The translations under genes were made by a program, and so were the position numbers. 64,000 nucleotides of DNA from Rikenellaceae bacterium. GTDB lineage: Bacteria > Bacteroidota > Bacteroidia > Bacteroidales > Rikenellaceae. The notes under the pieces were generated by a model. The model searched no databases. It had not been told where the DNA came from and worked only from the letters and a program-made list of their open reading frames with translations. Shown piece after piece: positions 8,721 through 17,238 of the stretch (positions are counted from its first letter, which is position 1; the number at the start of each line of letters is the position of its first letter). The DNA lies in NCBI GenBank assembly GCA_021201795.1, contig JAJQEF010000024.1, positions 1-64,000 of the forward strand, read 5' to 3'.

Positions 8721-9419
8721 TTAGTCAAGATTGCCTGCTTCGGCAGCAGCGATCATATCTTTACCAGCAGTAATATAAATTTCAACCCTTCTGTTTTTAG
8801 CCCTTCCTTCAGCAGTGCTGTTATCCGCAACCGGATAATCATAGGCTAAACCTTCAGTATTCATACGGGAGCGTGTGACTCCGCTGCCTACAAGATAGTT
8901 TTCAACTGCATTAGCTCTATCCATAGAAAGTTTTTCATTTACAGCACGGCTACCGGTATTATCCGTATGTCCGATAATAGTAACATCCGTATCGGTATGC
9001 TGGTTAAGAGAGCGTGCAAATTTAGACAGCGCATCCCTTGAAGCAGATGAAAGATCACTTTTACCGGTTTGGAAAAGAATTCCTTCATTAAAAGTTACTT
9101 TGATGGCCTGAAGATCGTTGTCATCTGTAACAGTTTCAACTGTTGCGTTATCAGACAATTCTTCTTCAAGCTCTTTCTGCTGTCTGTCCATACGTCTGCC
9201 GATTAAAGCACCGGAACCTGCCCCAACTGCTCCGCCTACAGCTGCACCAATAGCAGCACCTTTACCGCCTCCGGCAATAGCACCGATACCAGCTCCTAAT
9301 CCTGCACCGCCTCCGGCACCTATCAAAGCACCTTTGCCGGTTTTGTTCATGTTCGAACAAGACGCAAAAGCAAGGATACATAAAGTAATAATAGTTAATG
9401 ACGTTAATTTTGCTTTCAT
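8721..9419 (-). CDS. OmpA-family lipoprotein with glycine-zipper segment
   Basis: The signal peptide ends in a lipobox (LAFASC) with C21 as the lipidated residue. Residues about 28-75 are a Gly/Ala zipper (repeats such as GAGLGAGIGAIAGGGKGAA) likely to insert in or pack on a membrane. Residues about 105-225 are an OmpA/MotB peptidoglycan-binding domain, with the conserved GHTDNTG and NRRVEIYI motifs. It should tether the outer membrane to peptidoglycan. It follows purA by 18 bases on the same strand; no metabolic link is expected. Confidence 0.9.
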   Translation of the reverse strand: MKAKLTSLTIITLCILAFASCSNMNKTGKGALIGAGGGAGLGAGIGAIAGGGKGAAIGAAVGGAVGAGSGALIGRRMDRQQKELEEELSDNATVETVTDDNDLQAIKVTFNEGILFQTGKSDLSSASRDALSKFARSLNQHTDTDVTIIGHTDNTGSRAVNEKLSMDRANAVENYLVGSGVTRSRMNTEGLAYDYPVADNSTAEGRAKNRRVEIYITAGKDMIAAAEAGNLD

Positions 9420-9437
9420 AATAAATTATTTTATAGA

Positions 9438-10697
9438 TTATCGTATAATAGTCTCGTCTCTGTCCGGACCTACCGATATAATTTTAACCGGTACGCCGGT
9501 TTCTTTTTCTATAAACTCAACATATTCTTTAAATTCTACAGGAAACTCATCATATTTCCTTATATCGTTAATATTGCAGTTCCATCCTTTAAATTCCTTA
9601 TATACGGGCTTTACGCTGCCGTTCAGCTCATAAGGAAAATCAGTCACTGTTTCCCCGTCAATTTCATAGGCTACAGCAGCTTTTACGGTTTCCAGATGAT
9701 TCATCACATCAGCCTTCATCATTATCAAGGAAGTAACGCCATTGATCATAACCGAATATTTCAGTGCCACCATATCTATCCATCCGCACCTTCTTTTTCG
9801 TCCTGTTACAGAGCCAAATTCGTGCCCTATTACACGAAGCGAATCTCCGACCTCATCGAAAAGTTCGGTCGGAAATGGACCGCTTCCGACTCTCGTACAG
9901 TAAGCTTTGAATATTCCATAAACCTCACCTATCTTATTAGGAGCAATTCCTAATCCTGTACATGCTCCGGCACATACCGTATTCGAAGAAGTAACAAAAG
10001 GATATGACCCAAAATCTATATCAAGCATCGTGCCTTGAGCTCCTTCGCACAAAATAGATTTATTGTTCTTTATAAGATCATTGACCAATATCTCGCTGTC
10101 GATAAGATTAAATTTCTTCAGATATTCTATTCCCTGCATCCATTCTTTTTCCAATTCCGTTACATCGTAATCGAATTTCATATCGGAAAGAACTTTGGCA
10201 TGTCTGGCTTTTGCCGCAGCATATTTATTTTCAAAATCGCAAAGAATATCACCCACGCGGAGTCCGTTACGACTCACCTTGTCGGTGTAAGTAGGTCCGA
10301 TGCCTTTACCCGTAGTACCGACTTTGGCATCTCCTTTGGCAGCTTCATAAGCCGCATCGAGAATCCTGTGGGTGGGGAGGATAAGGTGAGCCTTTTTAGA
10401 TATGTATAGTCTCTTTGTAAGGTCATGCCCGGATTTAGCCAAAGATTCCGCTTCAGCTTTAAAAAGAGCTGGATCGAGAACCACACCGTTGCCTATGATA
10501 TTGATTTTGTCTCCCTGGAATATTCCCGAAGGAATAGAGCGGAGAATATATTTTTCATTATTGAATTCCAAAGTATGTCCTGCGTTAGGTCCGCCCTGGA
10601 AGCGCGCTATCGTATCATATTTAGGAGTGAGAACATCAACGACTTTACCTTTGCCTTCATCTCCCCACTGGAGCCCTAAAACTACATCTGCTTTCAT
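9438..10697 (-). CDS. purA: Adenylosuccinate synthetase
   Basis: Joins IMP and aspartate using GTP, the first committed step from IMP to AMP. The N terminus has the family loop GDEGKGK with catalytic D13 and H41 in the same positions as in E. coli. GTTGKGIGP and GSVTGRKRRCGW are also present. At 419 residues the length is normal. The upstream region 10698-10910 is shared with a divergent TPR gene and contains an inverted-repeat element (10793-10850). Confidence 0.97.
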   Translation of the reverse strand: MKADVVLGLQWGDEGKGKVVDVLTPKYDTIARFQGGPNAGHTLEFNNEKYILRSIPSGIFQGDKINIIGNGVVLDPALFKAEAESLAKSGHDLTKRLYISKKAHLILPTHRILDAAYEAAKGDAKVGTTGKGIGPTYTDKVSRNGLRVGDILCDFENKYAAAKARHAKVLSDMKFDYDVTELEKEWMQGIEYLKKFNLIDSEILVNDLIKNNKSILCEGAQGTMLDIDFGSYPFVTSSNTVCAGACTGLGIAPNKIGEVYGIFKAYCTRVGSGPFPTELFDEVGDSLRVIGHEFGSVTGRKRRCGWIDMVALKYSVMINGVTSLIMMKADVMNHLETVKAAVAYEIDGETVTDFPYELNGSVKPVYKEFKGWNCNINDIRKYDEFPVEFKEYVEFIEKETGVPVKIISVGPDRDETIIR

Positions 10698-10792
10698 TTT
10701 ATAATTTTGTGTAATATTAATATAACTAAAACCTTGCTAAGATAATGGATAAAATAAAAATAAACCATAAAATTCCATATTTATTTAAAAAA

Positions 10793-10850
10793 ACGGAGTA
10801 AATTAACATGTGCCGCACATCCGTAAAATATAATTATAAGTCACTCCGTT
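10793..10850. repeat. Interleaved inverted repeats in the purA/TPR intergenic region
   Basis: AACGGAGT (10793-10800, allowing a one-base shift) is matched by ACTCCGTT (10843-10850). Between them ATGTG-CCG-CACAT forms a small hairpin at 10808-10820. ACGGA can alternatively pair with TCCGT at 10820-10824. The right arm abuts the expected -33 position of the TPR gene promoter. Function unknown. Confidence 0.4.
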
Positions 10851-10871
10851 AATTTATATATTTAAATTTAT

Positions 10872-10879
10872 TAGTTTTG
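10872..10879 (+). promoter_or_regulatory. -7 promoter box of the TPR gene
   Basis: TAGTTTTG fits TAnnTTTG and lies 31 bases before the ATG at 10911. The upstream TTTG is not conserved. Confidence 0.45.
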
Positions 10880-10910
10880 TTCTGTTCTTACACCCAGTAA
10901 TTATTGTTTT

Positions 10911-12896
10911 ATGTTTAAAAGGCACCGGCTTTTATATTTCTTTTTATTAATCATATTCATTTTTAAAGGACTCGATTCTTCAGCTCAGTATAACAAGAAT
11001 TATTTTTATTATATGGGGCAGAATTATCTTATAGATAACAAATACAGGGATGCTATCGAAACTCTCAATGTATTACTGCGCTTTGATCCTAAAGCCCATG
11101 AAGCTTATTTTTTAAGGGGAATTGCAAAATTTAATCAGGGCGATGTCCACGGTGCCGAATACGATTTTTCCATGGCTATCGAATATAACCCGGTGTATAC
11201 TATGGCTTATTACTATAGAGCCATTACACGTTTAAGGCTGGGGAATTATGACGATGCGCTGAATGATTTCATGGAAACGATAGATCTGCGTCCGGATCTC
11301 CCTGGTCCATATTTCCATCGGGGTATGACTTATATGAGTAATAACCAGTACGAGAAAGCCATAGACGATTTTGACGAGTATTCCAAATTCGAACCGAGAA
11401 ACTCAAATGCTTATTCGTACAAAGGTTCATGTTACGTCTTTCTGAAAGATACGGTCAGGGCTTTCGAATGTTTTAATCAGGCAATTACTACCAATCGTTA
11501 TAATCCGGACAGTTACAACAGACGTGGGTCTCTTCATATGATGAAAAATAACTATGACGAAGCCCTTGCTGATTTCAATAAGGCAATAGCAAACGATTCC
11601 ACTTATTTAATGGGATATTTCAACCGTTCCTTTTTATTCTCCCGAATTCATAAACCGCTGGATGCAATAGACGATCTCAGTAAAGTTATAGAGCTCGATC
11701 CGACAATATCCGTAAGTTACTTTAACCGGGCGATATTAAGAACTCAAATAGGAGATTATAATAATGCACTTGAAGATTATAATCAGGTAACTCTGTTAAA
11801 TCCTAACAACGTTCTGGTTTATTACAACAGGGGGCATCTTTACTCGCAACTCGGCTATCTCGAACAGGCAATAGCGGATTACTCCAGAGCTATCGAATTG
11901 TACCCTGATTTTGCCAATGCATATTTGAGCAGATCATCTATAAAATATCTCACAAACGATTTATCAGGTGCTAAAAGAGATCAGGATTTCGCCGAAAATA
12001 AGATCGCGGAATACAGGTCTAAATTAAACGACAGCACCTTTTCGATATATGCAGATACAAGCCGTCATTTTAATAGTCTGATCTCCTTCGATAACGATAT
12101 GAACAATGAATTCAAAGACGTGTTAAAATCCCGAAGTACAGATATTTCCTTACTGCCACTGTTTAAATTTGTCATCAGTAAATCAGCTGGTCTGGCGGAA
12201 AATAATAATAAAAAATATACTGAAAAAGTAGAAAATTTCATTGCCGAATCCGGAATCCATGATTTATTGTTAACCAATCAGAATCCGGATATAAATATAG
12301 ATTCTTTACTGGCCGACGGAAACATTTTAAATGAAATAGCATTGGAAAAAGATGACTGGAAAACCAACTTTTCAAAAGGTATTACTCAATATCTGATCAA
12401 GCAGTATACCAGCTCCATAAATAGCTATACGAAAGCGATAGATCAGGATCCTGCAAATCCGTTCCTTTACATCAACAGAAGTACGACCAGAAGCGAGATG
12501 ATCGACTTTATTTCATCTATTGAAAGTAATTTTAAAAATATTCCACTGGAAGCTGATCCGGTAAACAGACTGAGTGTCAATAATACCAACACTTATAATT
12601 ACGACGAAGCTATATATGATCTGAACAAAGCGATAAAACTTATGCCTGATTTTGCACATGCATATTACAACAGAGCCAATCTGCATTGCCTGTTCGGAAA
12701 TATGCCGGAAGCAATAGAGGACTACTCCAAAGCCATAGAAATAGATCCTGATTTTGCCGAAGCGTACTTTAACCGCGGACTGGTGCAGATATATCTAAAA
12801 GATACCAAGAAGGGCTTCCTCGATATAAGTAAGGCCGGAGAACTCGGAGCAGAATATGCTTACGACGTTTTAAAACAGTATGGAAATATCAGATAA
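10911..12896 (+). CDS. Secreted tetratricopeptide-repeat protein
   Basis: A 661-residue protein with a signal peptide (hydrophobic residues 8-20, likely cut after SSAQ near 26). About ten consecutive 34-residue TPR units span residues 28-367, recognisable by repeated AxxxF/Y, DxxxAIELxP patterns such as YSRAIELYPDFANAY. A less regular stretch of about 110 residues follows, then three more TPR units to the C terminus. It should be a periplasmic or surface scaffold for protein contacts. The partner cannot be named. It lies 59 bases upstream of the DUF4254 gene, which appears to have its own promoter. Confidence 0.9.
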   Translation: MFKRHRLLYFFLLIIFIFKGLDSSAQYNKNYFYYMGQNYLIDNKYRDAIETLNVLLRFDPKAHEAYFLRGIAKFNQGDVHGAEYDFSMAIEYNPVYTMAYYYRAITRLRLGNYDDALNDFMETIDLRPDLPGPYFHRGMTYMSNNQYEKAIDDFDEYSKFEPRNSNAYSYKGSCYVFLKDTVRAFECFNQAITTNRYNPDSYNRRGSLHMMKNNYDEALADFNKAIANDSTYLMGYFNRSFLFSRIHKPLDAIDDLSKVIELDPTISVSYFNRAILRTQIGDYNNALEDYNQVTLLNPNNVLVYYNRGHLYSQLGYLEQAIADYSRAIELYPDFANAYLSRSSIKYLTNDLSGAKRDQDFAENKIAEYRSKLNDSTFSIYADTSRHFNSLISFDNDMNNEFKDVLKSRSTDISLLPLFKFVISKSAGLAENNNKKYTEKVENFIAESGIHDLLLTNQNPDINIDSLLADGNILNEIALEKDDWKTNFSKGITQYLIKQYTSSINSYTKAIDQDPANPFLYINRSTTRSEMIDFISSIESNFKNIPLEADPVNRLSVNNTNTYNYDEAIYDLNKAIKLMPDFAHAYYNRANLHCLFGNMPEAIEDYSKAIEIDPDFAEAYFNRGLVQIYLKDTKKGFLDISKAGELGAEYAYDVLKQYGNIR

Positions 12897-12899
12897 CAG

Positions 12900-12930
12900 T
12901 TTCAGTTATATTTTTATTTATCTATATTTG
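12900..12930 (+). promoter_or_regulatory. Promoter of the DUF4254-GT9 operon
   Basis: TTTC (12900-12903) and TATATTTG (12923-12930) are separated by 19 bases. This is one mismatch from the full Bacteroidota promoter, 26 bases before the ATG. Confidence 0.55.
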
Positions 12931-12955
12931 TAAATACTAACTTAAATTCTAACAT

Positions 12956-13558
12956 ATGTTTACAAAGAACGCCAACGAGATTTTCCAAAAATCCATTGAG
13001 GAATATCATAAATATGACGACATAGATAAGAAGATCGAAAACCCGTATCCACAGGATAAAATCGAACATTTGTTATATTTAAAGAATTGGATAGATACGG
13101 TACAGTGGCATCTGGAAGATATTATACGCGATCCGAACATAGATCCTGCAGAAGCTCTCAAGATTAAAAGACGGATTGATTCATCTAATCAGGAACGCAC
13201 TGATATGGTGGAATATATCGACAGTTATTTAATGGATAAATACAAGGATGTAAATATATCTCCGGGGGCAACGATAAATTCAGAAACGCCTGCCTGGGCG
13301 ATCGACCGCCTGTCGATCCTTGCACTTAAAATATATCATATGCAGCAAGAGGTTGAGAGAAACGACGTATCGGACGAACATAAGGACGCTTGCCGGAAAA
13401 AACTGGATGTGCTGCTGACACAACGGGTCGACCTTTCTTCTGCAATCGACGAACTGTTATCCGATATCGAAAGCGGAAAGAAATACATGAAGGTATATAA
13501 ACAAATGAAAATGTATAACGATCCGGAACTCAATCCGGTTCTCTATGCAAAAAAATGA
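12956..13558 (+). CDS. DUF4254 protein
   Basis: A 200-residue, highly charged, mostly helical protein without signal peptide or membrane segment. The length and the stretch LKNWIDTVQWHLED followed by a D-P-x-x-x-P-A-E-A-L-x-x-K-R-R-I-D pattern match DUF4254, a Bacteroidota family of unknown function. It ends ATGA with the start of the GT9 glycosyltransferase (4-base overlap). In this phylum the family is typically found next to such transferases, so a role in the same glycan pathway is likely, but there is no catalytic motif to name. Confidence 0.8.
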   Translation: MFTKNANEIFQKSIEEYHKYDDIDKKIENPYPQDKIEHLLYLKNWIDTVQWHLEDIIRDPNIDPAEALKIKRRIDSSNQERTDMVEYIDSYLMDKYKDVNISPGATINSETPAWAIDRLSILALKIYHMQQEVERNDVSDEHKDACRKKLDVLLTQRVDLSSAIDELLSDIESGKKYMKVYKQMKMYNDPELNPVLYAKK

Positions 13559-14586
13559 AAACAATACTGATCATAAGATTGTCAGCTATGGGGGATGTCG
13601 CGATGACATCCCCTGTGGTATCAGAACTTAGGAAAAAATATCCCGAACTTAATATAGTCATACTTACACGTCCGTTTTTTAACCCGTTCTTCCGGGACAT
13701 TCCCGATATTTCATTTGTCGATATTGATTTAAAAGCGCGTCACAAAGGTTTTTATGGTATATTCAGACTGTTCCGTGAAATTAAAAACAATTATAAAATA
13801 GATTACGTCGCAGATCTTCATGATGTGTTGCGAAGTAAGATATTAAGAAATTTGTTTCAATTTAACGGAGCTAAAGTTTCAAACATAAATAAAGGACGGA
13901 CAGAAAAAAAACAACTTACAAGGCAGAAAGACAAGATATTTAAGCCTCTCAAATCCACATTTTCAAGATACATTGAAGTATTTGACAAACTGGGATTCAA
14001 ATTAAATAACTCAACTGATAATTTAACTTCTGCACAAGCTGATATTCCTCAAAAAATATACAGCGAAGTAGGAGATAAGGATGTATCCTGGATAGGAATT
14101 TCTCCGTTTGCACAACATCAGGGTAAAATATATCCCCTCGTAAAACTGGAGAAAGTTATTGAAATCCTCAATAAGGAAGATGGTCTTAAAATCTTTATAT
14201 TCGGAGGCGGGGAGAAAGAAAAGAAAATTTCGGAAGAGTGGGAGTCTATGTATAAAAATACTTATTCTGTTATAGGTAAATTATCATTAACAGAAGAATT
14301 GGATCTGATCTCCAACTTAGACGTTATGTTAAGCATGGATTCTTCGGCAATGCATATGTCTTCGCTTGTGGGCACTCCGGCCGTATCCGTTTGGGGAGCA
14401 ACACATCCTTATGCCGGTTTTATGGGATACGGACAGGATTACAATAATGCCGTACAGATCGATATGGAGTGCAGGCCATGTTCCGTATATGGAAATAAAC
14501 CGTGTTACAAGCGAAATTATCCATGTCTTAATGAAATAACCCCGGATATGATAATAAATAAAATTCTCAATGTTATTGCGAAATAA
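13555..14586 (+). CDS. Glycosyltransferase family 9 (heptosyltransferase-like)
   Basis: A GT-B fold transferase of 343 residues. The N terminus KTILIIRLSAMGDVAMTSPV is the GT9 signature (acceptor domain with the catalytic Asp in MGD). The C-terminal donor half has SMDSSAMHMSSLVGTPAVSVWGATHP, the nucleotide-sugar-binding region of the family. It probably adds a sugar to lipopolysaccharide core at the inner membrane; donor and acceptor are not predictable. It overlaps the DUF4254 gene by 4 bases and the next gene by 17, so the three are translated as a unit. Confidence 0.9.
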   Translation: MKTILIIRLSAMGDVAMTSPVVSELRKKYPELNIVILTRPFFNPFFRDIPDISFVDIDLKARHKGFYGIFRLFREIKNNYKIDYVADLHDVLRSKILRNLFQFNGAKVSNINKGRTEKKQLTRQKDKIFKPLKSTFSRYIEVFDKLGFKLNNSTDNLTSAQADIPQKIYSEVGDKDVSWIGISPFAQHQGKIYPLVKLEKVIEILNKEDGLKIFIFGGGEKEKKISEEWESMYKNTYSVIGKLSLTEELDLISNLDVMLSMDSSAMHMSSLVGTPAVSVWGATHPYAGFMGYGQDYNNAVQIDMECRPCSVYGNKPCYKRNYPCLNEITPDMIINKILNVIAK

Positions 14587-15613
14587 AGTAAGACGGATAC
14601 TTTATCCTGTTATTATAATTGCAGTAATTCCGTGTTTGATCGTAATATTCTACTCGGTTAATAAATACCGGCCTTTGAAGAATGAAGTGATTTATTATTC
14701 TGAAATAAATCACGAACTACCGGAGACACTCGAAATTTTGACATGGAATATCGGATATGCGGGTCTGGATGAGAACATGGATTTTTTCTATGAAGGCGGT
14801 AAACAAGTCCGTCCGGAACGTGAAAGATCCATGGAAAATCTTTCGGAGATAATAATATATTTATCTAAATGCGACGCAGATATAATTCTTCTACAGGAAG
14901 TTGATATTTATTCGAAAAGGAGTTATCGTATCAATCAATTCGAATTAATTTCAGGAATATTATCCGATTATCGTTCACTCTTTGCCTTTAATTTCAGCAA
15001 TCCGTTTATTCCAATTCCATTAAAGAATCCTATAGGACGTGTGGAATCAGGTCTTGCATTATTCAGTAAATACGAGCCATTTCTTGCCGTTAGGCACAGC
15101 TTGCCACTAAAGAAATCCTCTTTCCCCATGAATTTCTTCGATTTTAACAGATGTGTTCTATCCTGTACTTATTATTTGGGAAATGAAAAGTATTTTACTG
15201 TTTATAATATTCACAATAGTGCTTACGAAGACCTTGGGCATCGTAAGAGGGAATTGGATTATATAAGGGATTCCTTGATTCCGTCCGGAACAAATTCATT
15301 TGCTATTGGTGGCGATTGGAACCAGAATCCTACGGGATACAGCCAATCATATAAAGAAAAGAATAATAAATATTTCCGTCCCGGATTACTGGAAAGTGAT
15401 TTCTCGGAGCACATAGGAAAAATCTATTACGATCCGGAAAAACCTACCGCCAGATATCTTTACGAACCTTATAATGAAAATACAACTACTACTTTAATAG
15501 ATTTCTTTATGGCTTCGGAAGACGTAGAATGTTTGGATATAAAAACGGATGATTTAGGATTTCGTAACTCGGACCATAATCCCGTACTGATCAATATAAG
15601 AATAAAAAAATAA
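14570..15613 (+). CDS. Membrane-anchored endonuclease/exonuclease/phosphatase-family protein
   Basis: A 347-residue protein with an N-terminal membrane anchor (residues about 9-28) and a periplasmic-facing EEP domain. The metal and catalytic motifs are visible: a TWNIGY strand, LQEVD (metal Glu), GGDWNQNP (D and N of the active site) and the final SDHNPVLI (D-H pair). The family includes phosphodiesterases acting on nucleic acids, inositol phosphates or sphingolipids. A phospholipid or glycolipid substrate seems more likely for a membrane-anchored member co-translated with a GT9 enzyme, but that is inference. It starts 17 bases inside the GT9 gene. Confidence 0.85.
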   Translation: MLLRNKVRRILYPVIIIAVIPCLIVIFYSVNKYRPLKNEVIYYSEINHELPETLEILTWNIGYAGLDENMDFFYEGGKQVRPERERSMENLSEIIIYLSKCDADIILLQEVDIYSKRSYRINQFELISGILSDYRSLFAFNFSNPFIPIPLKNPIGRVESGLALFSKYEPFLAVRHSLPLKKSSFPMNFFDFNRCVLSCTYYLGNEKYFTVYNIHNSAYEDLGHRKRELDYIRDSLIPSGTNSFAIGGDWNQNPTGYSQSYKEKNNKYFRPGLLESDFSEHIGKIYYDPEKPTARYLYEPYNENTTTTLIDFFMASEDVECLDIKTDDLGFRNSDHNPVLINIRIKK

Positions 15614-15637
15614 AGGCTGCTTGCGCAACCTTATTTT
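15613..15637. terminator. Terminator between the EEP gene and recA
   Basis: AAGGCTGC (15613-15620) and GCAACCTT (15625-15632) form a hairpin. On the minus strand the single mismatch becomes a G-U pair. T-rich flanks lie on both sides of this convergent junction. Confidence 0.75.
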
Positions 15638-16668
15638 TATTTCGTTCCGGCTGTCATTGCAGCTCTAACTTTAGCCTCGACTTCTTCCCGCAATTCGTCG
15701 TTGGTTTTGAATAGTTCCTTGACTGTATCGCGTCCTTGTCCGAGTTTAGTCTCTCCATAAGAGAACCATGAACCGTTTTTTTTAACAATACCGTATTCTA
15801 CACCCAGATCGACGATTTCTCCTATTTTACTGATACCTTCACCGAACATAATGTCGAACTCAGCCTTTTTAAATGGAGGAGCAACCTTATTCTTAACAAC
15901 TTTAACCCTTACCCGAGAGCCGAGCTGATCTTCTCCATCTTTTATACTGGATATTTTCCTGATATCGATTCTTATGCTGGAATAGAATTTCAGTGCGTTT
16001 CCACCGGTCGTAGTTTCCGGATTTCCGTAAATAACTCCGATTTTATCCCTTAGCTGATTAATAAAAATACATACGGTTCCTGTCTTGCTAATACTTGCCG
16101 TAAGTTTTCTCAACGCCTGCGACATAAGACGGGCCTGCAACCCCATTTTAGATTCGCCCATTTCTCCTTCGATCTCCGACTTCGGAGTAAGAGCTGCTAC
16201 AGAGTCTATAACTACTATATCTATCGCACTCGAACGTATAAGACTGTCCGCAATTTCAAGAGCCTGTTCTCCGTGGTCAGGTTGAGAAATAAGAAGATTA
16301 TCTACATCGACACCTAATTTCTGCGCGTATGTACTGTCGAATGCATGTTCCGCATCGATGAATGCAGCTATACCACCGGCTTTCTGAGCCTCGGCAATCG
16401 CATGGATCGCCAGAGTGGTCTTCCCTGAAGATTCCGGACCGTAAATTTCTATAACACGTCCCTTAGGATATCCTCCTATTCCCAATGCGTTGTCGACAGT
16501 TACCGACCCTGACGGTATCACCGGAACGTCTTCAACAGCTTTACTGCTCATGCGCATAATGGCGCCTTTACCGAAATCTTTTTCGATTTTATCCATCACT
16601 GCACTAAGCACTTTCAGCTTCTCAGGGTTCACCTGGTTTTTCTGTGGTTGTTTTGTTTCTTCAGACAT
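15637..16668 (-). CDS. recA: Recombinase RecA
   Basis: Homologous recombination and SOS co-protease, 343 residues. Walker A GPESSGKT at 77-84, the VIDSVAAL Walker B strand, the L2 region with INQLRDKIG and [14 protein letters not shown], and a typical C-terminal lobe are present. It lies 13 bases downstream of bcp on the same strand. I see no LexA-type box immediately upstream and no separate promoter in the short gap, so it may be transcribed from the bcp promoter. Confidence 0.98.
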   Translation of the reverse strand: MSEETKQPQKNQVNPEKLKVLSAVMDKIEKDFGKGAIMRMSSKAVEDVPVIPSGSVTVDNALGIGGYPKGRVIEIYGPESSGKTTLAIHAIAEAQKAGGIAAFIDAEHAFDSTYAQKLGVDVDNLLISQPDHGEQALEIADSLIRSSAIDIVVIDSVAALTPKSEIEGEMGESKMGLQARLMSQALRKLTASISKTGTVCIFINQLRDKIGVIYGNPETTTGGNALKFYSSIRIDIRKISSIKDGEDQLGSRVRVKVVKNKVAPPFKKAEFDIMFGEGISKIGEIVDLGVEYGIVKKNGSWFSYGETKLGQGRDTVKELFKTNDELREEVEAKVRAAMTAGTK

Positions 16669-16681
16669 TTTATGTTTTGAT

Positions 16682-17140
16682 TTATTGTTTCAGACTTTCC
16701 ATTATTTGCTCCGCATGATCCTTCGTTCGAACTTTGTCAAATATTTTTTGGATCAAACCATTCTCGTCAATAATGAATGTTTTACGTATAATACCCATAT
16801 ATGTTCTGCCCATAAATTTTTTCTCTCCCCATACTCCGTAATCCACAGCAATGGTTTTATCTGTATCGGCAATCAATGGAAACGGCAGGGTATGTTTTTC
16901 AATGAATTTTACATGCGAGCTTTCACTATCTGGACTGACTCCGACGATACTATACCCTAAATCTTTCAAATCGGAAAAACCATCCCTCAGACTACATGCT
17001 TCTGCCGTACATCCGGAAGTATTATCTTTCGGATAGAAATAAAGAATAAGTTTTCTGCCTTTGAAATCTGATAACGAGATTATTTTACCAGACTCTGTTT
17101 TTCCCGAAAAAAACGGTGCTTTATCTCCTTCTTTTAACAT
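16682..17140 (-). CDS. bcp: Thioredoxin-dependent thiol peroxidase (Bcp/PrxQ type)
   Basis: A 152-residue peroxiredoxin reducing hydrogen and organic peroxides with thioredoxin. GCTAEAC carries the peroxidatic C44 and resolving C49, in the same spacing as E. coli Bcp. [10 protein letters not shown] precedes it as in the family. A near-consensus -7 box (TATCTTTA, one mismatch, 17166-17173 on the minus strand) lies upstream. It leads a short unit with recA. Confidence 0.95.
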   Translation of the reverse strand: MLKEGDKAPFFSGKTESGKIISLSDFKGRKLILYFYPKDNTSGCTAEACSLRDGFSDLKDLGYSIVGVSPDSESSHVKFIEKHTLPFPLIADTDKTIAVDYGVWGEKKFMGRTYMGIIRKTFIIDENGLIQKIFDKVRTKDHAEQIMESLKQ

Positions 17141-17195
17141 TGTAAAAATTTTGATGATATTCTGTAAAGATAAATATTAATTCAAAAACTAACAA

Positions 17196-17223
17196 CGAAA
17201 AACCCCTCATAAAAATAAGGGGC
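17196..17223 (-). terminator. Terminator of dnaA
   Basis: On the minus strand CCCCTTAT and ATGAGGGG pair around a TTTT loop (17203-17222), followed by a T run. It lies 17 bases after the dnaA stop. Confidence 0.8.
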
Positions 17224-17238
17224 TTCGAGTATCTTTCT

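Noticed and set aside
9118..9633. Plus-strand 171-residue ORF opposite the OmpA-like lipoprotein and purA
   Set aside because: Its Pro/Ala-rich sequence is the mirror of the glycine-zipper codons; it is a shadow of the real genes.
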